From: CAYURP01 sp964447175
Lineage (GTDB): Bacteria > Zixibacteria > MSB-5A5 > SM23-73-2
Direction of reading: 5' to 3'
NCBI GenBank assembly: GCA_964447175.1
Contig: CAYURP010000003.1
Span: 1 to 64,000 of the forward strand
Length of the DNA: 64,000 nt
Shown piece after piece: positions 33,531 to 42,386 of this stretch (position 1 is its first letter; each line of letters starts with the position of its first letter). Below the pieces are notes generated by a model that did no database searches, was not told the origin of the DNA, and saw only the letters and a program-made list of their open reading frames with translations. A program made the position numbers and the translations under genes.

Positions 33531-34733
33531 CTACTTCTTACCCCAGGGTGGAAGTTTTTGTTCCCAGTTTAAAACTTCATATTTTTTACAGATTTCAACC
33601 ACCTTATCCACAGGTACTGCTTCTAATGTATGTCCGTCTTTTCCTTTTACTGTTGTGGCTTTAAGCACTGAATTGTAAACTGCTTCCTGGATTGCTTCCA
33701 CAACAGCTAAGAAGAGTGGTGAGAGATGGAAATCATACACGATTTCCACTTCCCTTTTCAGGTCTTTGGGTTCGTGTTGAACTATAAGAGATGGATGTGT
33801 GGAAAAAGCGATCACAAAATCTCCGGAGCCGTTACTGCTGAATGATCCAGCCTTTGCCAGACCCAGCACTCCCCTTTTTGCCAATCTGGTGAGCTGTCTT
33901 GAACTCAAAGGTGCATCTGTTGCTATTATGATAATGCAGGACCCCTCATCCTCGGATATAAGTTTATCGCTCAGATAGAATTTATTCAGCTCTCTGCCCA
34001 CAGGTGCACCATTTATCTCCAATATCCCTCCAAAGTTGGTAACTAACAGGACACCGATAGTATATCCGCCCATAGAATCAGGTAATATCCGTGAGGAGGT
34101 ACCTACACCTCCTTTAAAACCCATGCAGTGAGACCCTGTTCCAGCACCCACTGAGCCCATTTCCACCTCTCCCTCACTCACCTGGTTTATGACTTCAAGA
34201 ACGTGCTCTTTTTTTATGTGCATTCCTCTTATATCGTTCAGAAAACCATCGTTTATCTCAAAGACTACCGGATTGACAGACCTGACATTTTCATTACCCT
34301 TTTGATTCAGAGTATACTCAATTAAACCTTCAGCAACTGCTGGAACGCTCAGGGTATTGGTTATCATAATTGGTGTCTCGATATTACCTATTTCTTCGAC
34401 CTGAGCCAATCCAGTGGCTTTGCCAAAACCATTCCCAACATAAACTCCAGCCGGGACTTTTCTTTGAAATAGGTTTTCCGAGTGTGGCAGCACAGCGGTT
34501 ATTCCGGTTCTGATATCATCCCCCTCCCATAAGGTGAAATGACCTACTTTAACTCCTTCTACGTCTGTGATTGCATTTTTCGGACCGGATTTAAGAATCC
34601 CCACATCTATTCCCAGTTCTTTTGCAGTGGGTCGGGAGGGATTGATCTGGGCACAAAAGGCTATAAGACCGGGCATAAAAAAAGATATGAAAAAAACTAA
34701 AAAGCTTATGGTTTTAAAATCCAGAATTTTCAT
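33531..34733 (-). CDS. P1-family (DmpA-like) aminopeptidase, secreted
   Basis: A 400-residue protein of the DmpA/L-aminopeptidase D-esterase family, N-terminal nucleophile hydrolases that self-cleave. It has a signal segment (MKILDFKTISFLVFFISFFMPGLIAF), then NAITDVEGVKVGH near the start of the mature enzyme. The conserved nest is NTLSVPAVAEG, MGSVGAGTGSHCMGFKGGVGTSSR, VTNFGG and ATDAPLSSRQLTRLAKRGVLGLAKAGS...NGSGDFVIAFS. The Ser in APLSSRQL is in the expected area of the cleavage nucleophile. GGAGG precedes the ATG. It is monocistronic, probably periplasmic, and releases N-terminal amino acids from small peptides. Confidence 0.85.
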   Translation of the reverse strand: MKILDFKTISFLVFFISFFMPGLIAFCAQINPSRPTAKELGIDVGILKSGPKNAITDVEGVKVGHFTLWEGDDIRTGITAVLPHSENLFQRKVPAGVYVGNGFGKATGLAQVEEIGNIETPIMITNTLSVPAVAEGLIEYTLNQKGNENVRSVNPVVFEINDGFLNDIRGMHIKKEHVLEVINQVSEGEVEMGSVGAGTGSHCMGFKGGVGTSSRILPDSMGGYTIGVLLVTNFGGILEINGAPVGRELNKFYLSDKLISEDEGSCIIIIATDAPLSSRQLTRLAKRGVLGLAKAGSFSSNGSGDFVIAFSTHPSLIVQHEPKDLKREVEIVYDFHLSPLFLAVVEAIQEAVYNSVLKATTVKGKDGHTLEAVPVDKVVEICKKYEVLNWEQKLPPWGKK

Positions 34734-34838
34734 TTCTTCCTCCTTTCAGGATTAATGCTTAGTATTGGTAAAAACTTTTCTGAGCTTAATGAACGTAATC
34801 TTTTATTGCATATGGTTTGATTATTCATTGCTTGATCT

Positions 34839-35996
34839 TTATAAACCCAGCCATAAAATCACACCAGCGATCATAGCCAAAACAGCTCCCAATAAAAAAG
34901 CATACGAAGCTCCCATGGTCTGCCATAAAAATCCGAAAATAAGGCTGGCAGGCAAAGCCGTAAATCCTAAGGTTCCATGAAAAATGCCATAAGCTGTGGC
35001 TTTTTTATCCCCTGGAACCAGATCCGCCACAAATGCTCTCATGGTTCCATTGGCAAATCCATAATAAAGACCATAAAAGGCAAAAAGAAGCCAGACCTGA
35101 AAGGTCTTGTTGGCCCAAGCAAATCCAAGATAAGTCAGGCTGTAGATCAGAAGGGCAAACAGGATTACTATTTTTCGTCCTGCTCTGTCTGATAGATAAC
35201 CTGCTGGGATGGAAAAAAGGGTATAAACCAGATTGACCACCAGCCATAAAAGCGGAAGCATCACCAGTCCTACTCCCACATCTTTAGCTCTCAGCATCAA
35301 AAATGCATCAGTGGAGTTTCCCAGACTGAAAATCAGGGTGACCAGAAGAAACAGCTTAAACCTCCGATCAAAAGCCGAGAGCTTCAGCTTAAACCGGGTA
35401 TCATTTAAAGGCATCCCTCTTCTTTTCTCTTTAACTAAAAAAATTAAAACGAAAACAGATAGAATCGCGGGAATTGCGGCTAATAAAAACAGAGTGCGGT
35501 AATTGTTTTTCAAAAGAGGTAAAAGCAGGAAAGCCAGAAGAGGACCAACCATTGCTCCAGATGAGTCCATGGCCCGGTGAAGTCCAAAATAAATGCCCTT
35601 CCTATCCGGGGCTGAATCTGCAATAAGTGCATCTCTGGGCGAGGTTCTTACGCCTTTACCAAATCTATCCAAAAACCTGATCAGAAGAACATGCCACCCG
35701 GCACTGGCAACCGATAGCAAAGGTTTTCCCAAAGCAGACAAAGAATATCCAAAAATAATCAAACCTTTTCTTTTCCCCACTCTATCAGACCAGAATCCTG
35801 ACACGACCTTTAAAATACTGGAAGTCCCTTCAGCAATCCCTTCGATCAACCCAATAAAAACAAAAGTCACTCCCAGAATTTCAGTCAGGAAAAGTGGCAA
35901 AATCGGATAGATCATGTCAGAGGAAACGTCAGTCAGGAAACTGACCAATCCCAAATAAACCACGTTTTTATTCAAACTCGTAATTTTTAGCTTCAT
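34839..35996 (-). CDS. Major facilitator superfamily transporter
   Basis: A 385-residue integral membrane protein with about 11-12 hydrophobic segments and the usual MFS loop features: FWSDRVGKRKG after helix 2, RFLDRFGKGVRTSPRDALIADSA in the next loop and YLSDRAGRKIV in the second half. It resembles the drug/proton-antiporter and sugar-exporter branch. The substrate cannot be read from the sequence. It is divergent from the ribosomal operon, with a promoter at 36024-36051 whose -35 box mirrors that of rplM. Confidence 0.8.
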   Translation of the reverse strand: MKLKITSLNKNVVYLGLVSFLTDVSSDMIYPILPLFLTEILGVTFVFIGLIEGIAEGTSSILKVVSGFWSDRVGKRKGLIIFGYSLSALGKPLLSVASAGWHVLLIRFLDRFGKGVRTSPRDALIADSAPDRKGIYFGLHRAMDSSGAMVGPLLAFLLLPLLKNNYRTLFLLAAIPAILSVFVLIFLVKEKRRGMPLNDTRFKLKLSAFDRRFKLFLLVTLIFSLGNSTDAFLMLRAKDVGVGLVMLPLLWLVVNLVYTLFSIPAGYLSDRAGRKIVILFALLIYSLTYLGFAWANKTFQVWLLFAFYGLYYGFANGTMRAFVADLVPGDKKATAYGIFHGTLGFTALPASLIFGFLWQTMGASYAFLLGAVLAMIAGVILWLGL

Positions 35997-36023
35997 CTGG
36001 TCGATTAAAACAATTTAGATAAT

Positions 36024-36051
36024 ATTTTATCGATTTTATAAGAATTGTCAA
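36024..36051 (-). promoter_or_regulatory. Promoter of the MFS gene, paired with the rplM promoter
   Basis: Minus strand TTGACA (36046-36051), 16 bp, TAAAAT (36024-36029). The -35 boxes of this promoter and of the rplM promoter lie in a perfect 9-bp inverted repeat (AATTGTCAA at 36043-36051, TTGACAATT at 36061-36069). Confidence 0.6.
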
Positions 36052-36060
36052 CAATTTTGC

Positions 36061-36088
36061 TTGACAATTGAGTATATATACCTATATT
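36061..36088 (+). promoter_or_regulatory. Promoter of the rplM-rpsI operon
   Basis: TTGACA (36061-36066), 16 bp, TATATT (36083-36088). The leader before the rplM ATG would be only about 18-20 nt, so there is no room for a long autoregulatory structure. Confidence 0.65.
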
Positions 36089-36112
36089 TGTGGTTTTAAA
36101 GTGAGTGAAATT

Positions 36113-36553
36113 ATGAAGACATATGTACCTAAGATTGATGAAGTAAGCAAAAAATGGTATCTGGTAGATGCCCGGGGTAAAGTACTGGGAAGATTAGCCA
36201 CCCAGATAGCTAAAACATTGAGAGGCAAAAACAAACCCCAATTCACTCCCCATCTGGATGTAGGTGATTTTGTGGTGGTGATAAATGCGGAAAAGGTGGT
36301 TTTAACCGGTAAAAAGGAAAAGACCAAAACCTATTACCATCATACCGGTTATCCCGGAGGATTAAGAGCCGTTTCCTTTTCCGATTACATAAAAACCAAG
36401 CCGGAGGAGCTTTTCACCCAGGCGGTCAAAGGAATGTTGCCGCATAATCGGCTGGGAAGGAAAATCTTGTCCAAATTATTTGTTTATAGAGGAGAAAAAC
36501 ATCCCCACCAGGCACAGAAGCCTGAACCCATAAATCTGGGATTAAGGAGGTGA
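36113..36553 (+). CDS. rplM: Ribosomal protein L13
   Basis: A 146-residue L13, a 50S assembly protein. The sequence is diagnostic: KWYLVDARGKVLGRLATQIAKTLRGK, the hinge YYHHTGYPGGLR and the C-terminal AVKGMLPHNRLGR...LFVYRGEKHPH. I start it at 36113 because this gives the usual family length and the normal MKTY-type N-terminus. It is followed 4 bp later by rpsI, the standard bacterial pair. A Cys-free, His-rich hinge is normal for the family. Confidence 0.96.
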   Translation: MKTYVPKIDEVSKKWYLVDARGKVLGRLATQIAKTLRGKNKPQFTPHLDVGDFVVVINAEKVVLTGKKEKTKTYYHHTGYPGGLRAVSFSDYIKTKPEELFTQAVKGMLPHNRLGRKILSKLFVYRGEKHPHQAQKPEPINLGLRR

Positions 36554-36557
36554 AATA

Positions 36558-36950
36558 TTGGCAACAAAAGTCTTTCAGGGAACTGGAAGAAGAAAAACAG
36601 CAGTAGCTCAGGTAAGGTTATCTCCGGGCACTGGCAGAAAAATCGTTAACGGAAAACAATTGCATCAATACCTGGGTCGGGAAAACTTAGTCATCGAGAC
36701 GGAAAAACCTCTGGATGCAACTAACACAAACGGGAAAATGGATATCATCTGTATAGCCAAAGGAGGCGGCATTGCAGCTCAAGCAGGAGCAATTAAGCTG
36801 GGAATAGCCCGAGCCCTGATTAAATTCGATGAAAGCTTCAAAAAAGTCCTGAAAAAAGAGGGACTTTTAACTCGAGATCCCAGAATGGTCGAACGAAAAA
36901 AATATGGACAGGTTAAAGCCAGGAAGAGATACCAATACTCAAAGAGATAA
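36558..36950 (+). CDS. rpsI: Ribosomal protein S9
   Basis: A 130-residue S9 of the 30S head, whose C-terminal tail reaches the P-site tRNA. It shows GTGRRKTAVAQVRLSPGTG, IAKGGGIAAQAGAI and the basic tail GLLTRDPRMVERKKYGQVKARKRYQYSKR, ending in the conserved SKR. The start codon is TTG at 36558; GGAGG lies 7 nt upstream and overlaps the end of rplM, and no ATG fits as well. Confidence 0.96.
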   Translation: MATKVFQGTGRRKTAVAQVRLSPGTGRKIVNGKQLHQYLGRENLVIETEKPLDATNTNGKMDIICIAKGGGIAAQAGAIKLGIARALIKFDESFKKVLKKEGLLTRDPRMVERKKYGQVKARKRYQYSKR

Positions 36951-37015
36951 TCGAGAATAAAAAACGTGTTTAAACCTTAAAACAGAATTAAGTAAACTTC
37001 CAAAAAAGGAATTAA

Positions 37016-37732
37016 ATGGAGATAAGTATCAAAGATTTATTGGAAGCTGGAGTTCACTTCGGTCATCAGACCAAAAGATGGAATCCCAAGATGAAAGGGT
37101 TCATCTTCACTGATCGAAACGGAATATACATCATAGACTTACAAAAGACCTTAATCTGTTTGGAGAGGGCTTGCCTTAAGGTTAAAGAGGTGGTGGCAAA
37201 AGGAGGGCAAGTTTTCTTTGTGGGAACTAAAAAGCAAGCCAAAGACGTAGTTAAAGAAGAAGCCAAAAGATGTGGAATGCCCCATGTGACTGAGCGCTGG
37301 CTGGGAGGAATGTTAACCAACTTCCATACCATCCGGCTGAATATAAAAAGGTTAAAGGATCTGGAGAAGATGAAAGAGGATGGAACCTACCAGAAGCTCA
37401 CCAAAAAAGAAGCCTTGAAACTGGAGAGGTTGAGAGAGAAATTGGAGAAAGCCATAGGGGGAATAAAAGATGTTACCCGGCACCCGGGATTGATCTATGC
37501 GGTCGATGCCAAAAAGGAAAGGATCGCAGTTGCAGAGGCAAATAAACTGGGAATTCCGGTGGTGGCTATAATAGATACCAACTCGGACCCCGATCCAATA
37601 GATTTTCCTATTGCAGGCAACGATGATGCCATAAAGTCGATCAAGGTAATCACCCATCAAATTACCAATGCCGTACTGGAGGCTCAAAAGAAAACCCTGG
37701 AGAAAGAAGAAGTAGCTACAAAAACCAGTTAA
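37016..37732 (+). CDS. rpsB: Ribosomal protein S2
   Basis: A 238-residue S2, needed for S1 binding to the 30S platform. Landmarks are LLEAGVHFGHQTKRWNPKMK, FVGTKKQAK, ERWLGGMLTNFHTI and VVAIIDTNSDPDPIDFPIAGNDDAI. It is the first gene of the canonical rpsB-tsf-pyrH-frr run. A 65-nt gap separates it from rpsI; AAGGA sits just upstream of the ATG. The length is typical for the family. Confidence 0.96.
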   Translation: MEISIKDLLEAGVHFGHQTKRWNPKMKGFIFTDRNGIYIIDLQKTLICLERACLKVKEVVAKGGQVFFVGTKKQAKDVVKEEAKRCGMPHVTERWLGGMLTNFHTIRLNIKRLKDLEKMKEDGTYQKLTKKEALKLERLREKLEKAIGGIKDVTRHPGLIYAVDAKKERIAVAEANKLGIPVVAIIDTNSDPDPIDFPIAGNDDAIKSIKVITHQITNAVLEAQKKTLEKEEVATKTS

Positions 37733-37754
37733 TCAAAAGAACAAAGGATTAAAA

Positions 37755-38351
37755 ATGGTGGAGATAACTGCAGAGCTGGTTAAGAAATTGAGGGAGAGAA
37801 CCGGAGCGGGAATGATGGACTGCAAAAAAGCTCTGGAGAAATCAGATGGGGATATGGATAAAGCCATAGATGTCCTTCGGGAAAAAGGGATGGCATCTGC
37901 AGCCAAAAGAAGTAGCCGGGTAGCTAACGAGGGAATCATTTATTCCTACATCCATCCCGGAGATAGACTGGGAGTAATGCTGGAATTAAACTGTGAAACG
38001 GATTTCGTTGCCCGGACCGATGATTTCAAAACTCTGGCTAAAGATGTATCCATGCAGATCGCAGCCACCAACCCCCTGGTGATCTCTCGTGAGGATCTGA
38101 AAGAGGAATTGATTCAGAAGGAAAAGGATATATATAAAGCTCAAGCCAAATCACAAAACAAGCCAGAAAAGGTAACAGATAAAATAGTCGAAGGTAAACT
38201 GGAAAAGTACTTTCAGGAAGTGTGTTTGCTGGAGCAGCTTTTTATCAAGGACGAACACAAAACCGTTCAAGAGAGAATCACAGAAACCATAGCAAAATTA
38301 GGTGAGAATATTTCTGTGAAGAGGTTCGCTCGCTTTAGAGTGGGAGAATGA
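37755..38351 (+). CDS. tsf: Elongation factor Ts
   Basis: A 198-residue EF-Ts, the nucleotide exchange factor for EF-Tu. It opens with the UBA-like N-terminal domain: LVKKLRERTGAGMMDCKKALEKSDGDMDKAIDVLREKGMASAAKRSSR. The core has VMLELNCETDFVARTDDF. It is the short form with a single core subdomain plus coiled region, about 100 residues shorter than the E. coli protein, as in thermus-like and many other phyla. It lies 22 bp after rpsB. Confidence 0.95.
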   Translation: MVEITAELVKKLRERTGAGMMDCKKALEKSDGDMDKAIDVLREKGMASAAKRSSRVANEGIIYSYIHPGDRLGVMLELNCETDFVARTDDFKTLAKDVSMQIAATNPLVISREDLKEELIQKEKDIYKAQAKSQNKPEKVTDKIVEGKLEKYFQEVCLLEQLFIKDEHKTVQERITETIAKLGENISVKRFARFRVGE

Positions 38352-38387
38352 CCTTCTGAATTGATCCCCGTGAAAGATACCGATTCT

Positions 38388-38406
38388 CTTTGAAATCATT
38401 TCAAAG
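38388..38406. promoter_or_regulatory. Perfect palindrome before pyrH
   Basis: Arms of 9 bp, CTTTGAAAT and ATTTCAAAG, around a single C. It sits in the tsf-pyrH gap immediately before the pyrH start. It could be a protein-binding site or a hairpin affecting translation; I cannot tell which. Confidence 0.4.
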
Positions 38407-38413
38407 AATTAAA

Positions 38414-39133
38414 ATGAGGAGACCTGCATATAACCGCATCCTTTTAAAAATCTCAGGGGAGGTGCTGTGGGGGAAAAAGGGCTCGGGCATTGATCCTGAA
38501 ATGGCCTCCTCCATTGCTCACCAGATTAAAGATATTCACCGGATGGGAGTCCAGGTGGGCATTATGGTGGGTGGGGGGAACATCTTCAGAGGATGGAGTG
38601 CTGAAAAGATCGGCATGGACCGGGTTTCAGCCGATTATATGGGGATGTTAGCCACGGTGATAAACGCTTTAGCTTTGCAGGATGCCCTGGAGAAAAAAAA
38701 TCTTTTCACCCGGGTAATGACCGCCATCCATATGGAGAAGGTGGCCGAGCCCTTTATAAGGCGTCGGGCAGTAAGGCATTTAGAAAAGAAGCGAATCATC
38801 ATTTTAGCCGGTGGAACCGGAAATCCCTACTTTACCACAGATACTGCCGCAGCCCTGAGAGCCATTGAGATAGAAGCCCAGGTGATAATGAAAGGCACTA
38901 AAGTGGATGGAGTCTACTCTGATGATCCCAAGAAAAATTCCCGAGCTAAAATGTTCAAATCCCTTACTTATCTTGAGGTTTTGAATAAACAGCTGAAAGT
39001 TATGGATAGCACTGCCATCTCTTTATGCATGGACAATCAGCTTCCCATCATCGTTTTCAACCTGCAAAAGGAAGGGAATCTGAGGAAAATAATGCAAGGT
39101 AAAAAAATCGGAACACTAATTAAAGCAAAATAA
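38414..39133 (+). CDS. pyrH: UMP kinase
   Basis: A 239-residue UMP kinase of the amino-acid-kinase fold: UMP + ATP to UDP + ADP. Landmarks are RILLKISGEVLWGK, IMVGGGNIFRGW, AGGTGNPYFTTDTAAALRA and IMKGTKVDGVYSDDPKKN. I start at the ATG at 38414, whose MRRPAYNRILLK matches family N-termini. A perfect palindrome (CTTTGAAAT, C, ATTTCAAAG, 38388-38406) lies 7 bp upstream in the place of a Shine-Dalgarno, so translation may be weakly initiated or controlled there. Confidence 0.95.
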   Translation: MRRPAYNRILLKISGEVLWGKKGSGIDPEMASSIAHQIKDIHRMGVQVGIMVGGGNIFRGWSAEKIGMDRVSADYMGMLATVINALALQDALEKKNLFTRVMTAIHMEKVAEPFIRRRAVRHLEKKRIIILAGGTGNPYFTTDTAAALRAIEIEAQVIMKGTKVDGVYSDDPKKNSRAKMFKSLTYLEVLNKQLKVMDSTAISLCMDNQLPIIVFNLQKEGNLRKIMQGKKIGTLIKAK

Positions 39134-39192
39134 GGAAAAGTTTATTTCCTGACCTTAACTATGCAAGTTAAAACATAAACAGAGGGGTTGAA

Positions 39193-39753
39193 ATGGAAAT
39201 AAAGAAACTTTACACCGACACCGAGGATCGGATGCAGAAGACAATTGATGCTATCCAGCGAGAGCTGGCCAGCATCAGGACTGGAAGAGCTAGTACCTCT
39301 CTGGTGGAGGGGATAAAGGTGGATTACTACGGAACCCTGACCCCCTTATCCCAGGTAGCCAGCGTAGCCATTCCCGATCCAAAGCTTTTAGTGATTCAAC
39401 CCTGGGAAAAAAAGTTAATCCCGGAAATCACCAAGGCCATCCAGAAATCAAACCTGGGGTTAAATCCTTTACCTGACGCCAATGTGATAAGGTTACCCAT
39501 ACCTCCATTAACCGAGGAGAGGAGAAAGGATCTGGTGAAGCTGGTAAAGAAGATCTCCGAGGAGGGCAAGATCGCACTGCGGAATATTCGCCGGGAAGCC
39601 AACGATCAGACTAAAAAAGCAGAAAAGGAAAAGAAGGTCTCAGAGGACGATTCCAGAAAAGCCCAGGAGAAAATTCAGGAGATAACGGATAAGTACATCG
39701 AGTCCATAGACAATTCGGTGAAGAAAAAAGAAGAAGAGATGATGGAGGTTTAA
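39193..39753 (+). CDS. frr: Ribosome recycling factor
   Basis: A 186-residue RRF that, with EF-G, splits post-termination ribosomes. The sequence is typical: ELASIRTGRASTSLVEGIKVDYYGTLTPLSQVASVAIPDPKLLVIQPW, then LPIPPLTEERRKDLVKLVKKISEEGKIALRNIRREAN. AGAGGGG precedes the ATG. It ends before a heptamer repeat that separates it from uppS. Confidence 0.96.
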   Translation: MEIKKLYTDTEDRMQKTIDAIQRELASIRTGRASTSLVEGIKVDYYGTLTPLSQVASVAIPDPKLLVIQPWEKKLIPEITKAIQKSNLGLNPLPDANVIRLPIPPLTEERRKDLVKLVKKISEEGKIALRNIRREANDQTKKAEKEKKVSEDDSRKAQEKIQEITDKYIESIDNSVKKKEEEMMEV

Positions 39754-39790
39754 AGAGATAAGAGTTAAGAGTAGAGAGTAAAGAGCTGCA
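39754..39790. repeat. Degenerate heptamer repeat between frr and uppS
   Basis: Heptamers in register (GATAAGA, GTTAAGA, GTAGAGA, GTAAAGA) similar in kind to the array at 23050-23147. They directly follow the frr stop codon. Confidence 0.45.
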
Positions 39791-39825
39791 AAAGACTGGG
39801 CTTTTTGTTGATAGGGTGAGCATTT

Positions 39826-40572
39826 TTGAGCGAAGATGTTGAAAGATTAAAACAGACCATTTTAAAAAGAGGGAAGCTGCCTCTTCACGTCGCTATTATA
39901 ATGGACGGGAACGGCAGGTGGGCGAAAAAAAGGGGATTGCCCAGGATAGCTGGGCACCAGGCTGGTGTGAAGGCGGTTAAAAGGATCGTCAGGGTAGCAA
40001 GCGAGATAGGGATTAAATATCTAACCCTTTATACTTTTTCCACTGAGAACTGGAAAAGACCCAAGGAGGAGGTCTCCGCTATTATGAAACTTCTGGAACA
40101 GACCACACGACGTGAAATTGATGAGCTGGACAAAAGCAACGTAAAATTAATCACCACCGGCAGAATCGAGGAACTCTCCCCCAAAAGGAGAAACATTTTG
40201 GAAAAAGCCACCCAGAAAACTAAAGACAATACCGGATTAACTTTAAATCTGGCTTTAAGCTACAGCGGAAGAATCGAGATATTGGATGCTGTAAAAAAAC
40301 TGGCCCAGGACGTAGAACAAGGAAAACTTGAAATCAAAAATATAGATGAAAACCTCTTTTCAAAATACCTGTATACAAAGGATCTACCGGATCCGGATCT
40401 TCTGATAAGAACCTCAGGCGAGATGCGACTCTCTAATTTCCTTTTGTGGCAAACCTCATATACCGAGCTTTATATAACCCAGGTCCTCTGGCCCGACTTC
40501 TCAATAGAAAATTTCTACAAGGCAATATTAAATTATCAGGAAAGGGAGAGAAGATTCGGCAGGGTGAATTGA
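39826..40572 (+). CDS. uppS: Undecaprenyl (polyprenyl) diphosphate synthase
   Basis: A 248-residue cis-prenyltransferase that extends farnesyl diphosphate to the C55 lipid carrier for cell-wall synthesis. It shows HVAIIMDGNGRWAKKRGLPRIAGHQAG with catalytic Asp, TLYTFSTENWKRP, the DPDLLIRTSGEMRLSNFLLWQTSYTELY signature and final W-x-D-F. The likely start is TTG at 39826 with AGGGTGAG 5 nt upstream. It is followed 21 bp later by cdsA. Confidence 0.94.
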   Translation: MSEDVERLKQTILKRGKLPLHVAIIMDGNGRWAKKRGLPRIAGHQAGVKAVKRIVRVASEIGIKYLTLYTFSTENWKRPKEEVSAIMKLLEQTTRREIDELDKSNVKLITTGRIEELSPKRRNILEKATQKTKDNTGLTLNLALSYSGRIEILDAVKKLAQDVEQGKLEIKNIDENLFSKYLYTKDLPDPDLLIRTSGEMRLSNFLLWQTSYTELYITQVLWPDFSIENFYKAILNYQERERRFGRVN

Positions 40573-40593
40573 AAAACAGGAAAATCTTATTGA

Positions 40594-41424
40594 ATGAAAA
40601 GTAACCTCCTCACCAGGGTTTTAGTCGCACTCCTTTTTGGCCCGCCTCTGCTTGTTCTCTCCTATTTAGGCAAGGTTTACTTTTTAATCCTGGTGTTGTT
40701 TTTGATCCTTTTGGGTCTCTGGGAATTGAGTGACATCCTTAAACTGAAGGGAGTAAACCTTCCCCGAATACCCCTTCTGGTATTAGGCTTGATTATCGGG
40801 GCAGCAAGCTATTTCCCTTGTAAGGAAAATCTTCTATTAATTATCATTTCCTCTTTGCTTTATATGGGCTTTTTTCAAATAATAACTCAGGGACCCAGCA
40901 AGGTACTTACCAATCTGAGCAGCTTTATGTTCAGCTTGATCTATGTTCCTGTTCTTTTCTCCTTTCTGGTTCTGATAAGGGAGTTGCCCAAAGTGGCAAA
41001 CTTAGACTACCAAGTGGGAGGACTTTGGATCATCTTTATTCTTTTTTGTGTCTGGCTTTCTGACACGTTAGCCTATTTTATCGGAGCTCCTCTGGGTAGG
41101 CATAAACTCTGTCCCCGGATATCACCCCAAAAATCTGTGGAAGGTTTTTTTGCTGGGCTCTCTGGATCGGTTATAGCTGCAATAATAAGTCATTATACCT
41201 TTCTCAATTTCGTCTCCCTGGCTCATCTACTCATTTTATCCATCATAATTGGAATAGTGGGACTGGCAGGTGATCTGGTGGAGTCAAGCTTCAAGCGGGA
41301 GGTTAATTTAAAGGACTCATCCAATATATTACCCGGACATGGTGGAATTTTGGACAGATTCGATAGCCTCCTTTTTGTAGCAGCACCGATCTATTTCTAT
41401 CTCAAATTTATTATTTATAGATAG
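40594..41424 (+). CDS. cdsA: Phosphatidate cytidylyltransferase
   Basis: A 276-residue membrane enzyme converting phosphatidic acid and CTP to CDP-diacylglycerol. It has eight or so hydrophobic segments and the C-terminal signature SSFKREVNLKDSSNILPGHGGILDRFDSLLFVAA, with the metal-binding acidic residues. SDTLAYFIGAPLGRHKLCPRISPQKSVEG precedes it. It is the normal partner of uppS in this operon. Confidence 0.94.
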   Translation: MKSNLLTRVLVALLFGPPLLVLSYLGKVYFLILVLFLILLGLWELSDILKLKGVNLPRIPLLVLGLIIGAASYFPCKENLLLIIISSLLYMGFFQIITQGPSKVLTNLSSFMFSLIYVPVLFSFLVLIRELPKVANLDYQVGGLWIIFILFCVWLSDTLAYFIGAPLGRHKLCPRISPQKSVEGFFAGLSGSVIAAIISHYTFLNFVSLAHLLILSIIIGIVGLAGDLVESSFKREVNLKDSSNILPGHGGILDRFDSLLFVAAPIYFYLKFIIYR

Positions 41425-41461
41425 TTTTTGAGGTGTGTGAGCTTTGCTCCTGTAGATTACT

Positions 41462-42373
41462 ATGACCTCCTTAATGAAATATCTGGATTACCTGTTTTTA
41501 ACCCGACCGGTTCTCATGCCTCCGGTTTGGACCATACTCCTTTTAGGATATCACCGGGCTTCCCCCTTTTCCACTTATGATTACTCGTTGGCTCTGGTAT
41601 TCCTTTTGATGTCCTTTTCCACCGGAGCTGTATATATACTTAACCAGATCCACGATATAGAATCCGACAGGATAAACAAAAAACTTTTCTTTTTAGCTGA
41701 AGGTTATATATCCCTTAAAAACGCCTGGGTGGAAATAGTCATTCTGATCTTGACCGGAATAATCGGAGCATTTATGGTCTCGTTTCAATTGGGGATTCTA
41801 TTCATTATTGGTTTTCTTTTCGGCTTTCTCTACTCCACACCTCCCTTTTCACTGAAAAACAGACACATCTGGGGGCTTCTGGCTAATGCTTCAGGACATG
41901 GTAGTTTAACTTTCTTAATTGGCTGGTGTATTACCGCGAATCTATCCCTGAAAGCTTTTCTCTTTTCATTACCTTACTTTTTTGCAGTAGCCGCGGTATA
42001 TCTTGACACTACGCTTCCCGATATCCAGGGGGATATAAAAGTAAAAAAGATCACCTTGGGAGTAAAATTAGGGATTCCCCAGGCTACCTGGCTTTCAGTG
42101 GTTTTTATTTTATCTTCCCTTTTTCTGGCTTTGATTGTGAAGGATCGGGCCTTTACAGTTGCGGGTGTTTTATGTTTTCCCTTTTTTCTTTCTGCTGCCT
42201 TGACAAAAAAAACAAAACAGGTTATACTATCCAACAAAATGGCGGTTTTGTTTTTAACCTTAGCGGCGGCATTTTTTTATCCCTGGTATTTTATCATCCT
42301 GTTCTTTGGGTTTCTGGGTACCAGGGTATACTATCGGACAAGGTTTAATATGACATATCCTACAATCTTTTGA
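41462..42373 (+). CDS. UbiA-family prenyltransferase
   Basis: A 303-residue integral membrane protein with about nine helices. The two magnesium-binding clusters are NQIHDIESDRINKK (about 61-73, an NxxxDxxxD box) and DTTLPDIQGDIKVKK (about 182-196). Family members attach isoprenoid chains to acceptors such as quinone precursors, haem or glyceryl phosphate. The acceptor here is unclear and I would not assign it to menaquinone or ubiquinone. It lies 37 bp after cdsA and is probably in the same lipid-related operon. Confidence 0.8.
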   Translation: MTSLMKYLDYLFLTRPVLMPPVWTILLLGYHRASPFSTYDYSLALVFLLMSFSTGAVYILNQIHDIESDRINKKLFFLAEGYISLKNAWVEIVILILTGIIGAFMVSFQLGILFIIGFLFGFLYSTPPFSLKNRHIWGLLANASGHGSLTFLIGWCITANLSLKAFLFSLPYFFAVAAVYLDTTLPDIQGDIKVKKITLGVKLGIPQATWLSVVFILSSLFLALIVKDRAFTVAGVLCFPFFLSAALTKKTKQVILSNKMAVLFLTLAAAFFYPWYFIILFFGFLGTRVYYRTRFNMTYPTIF

Positions 42374-42386
42374 AGAGAGGGAAAAA

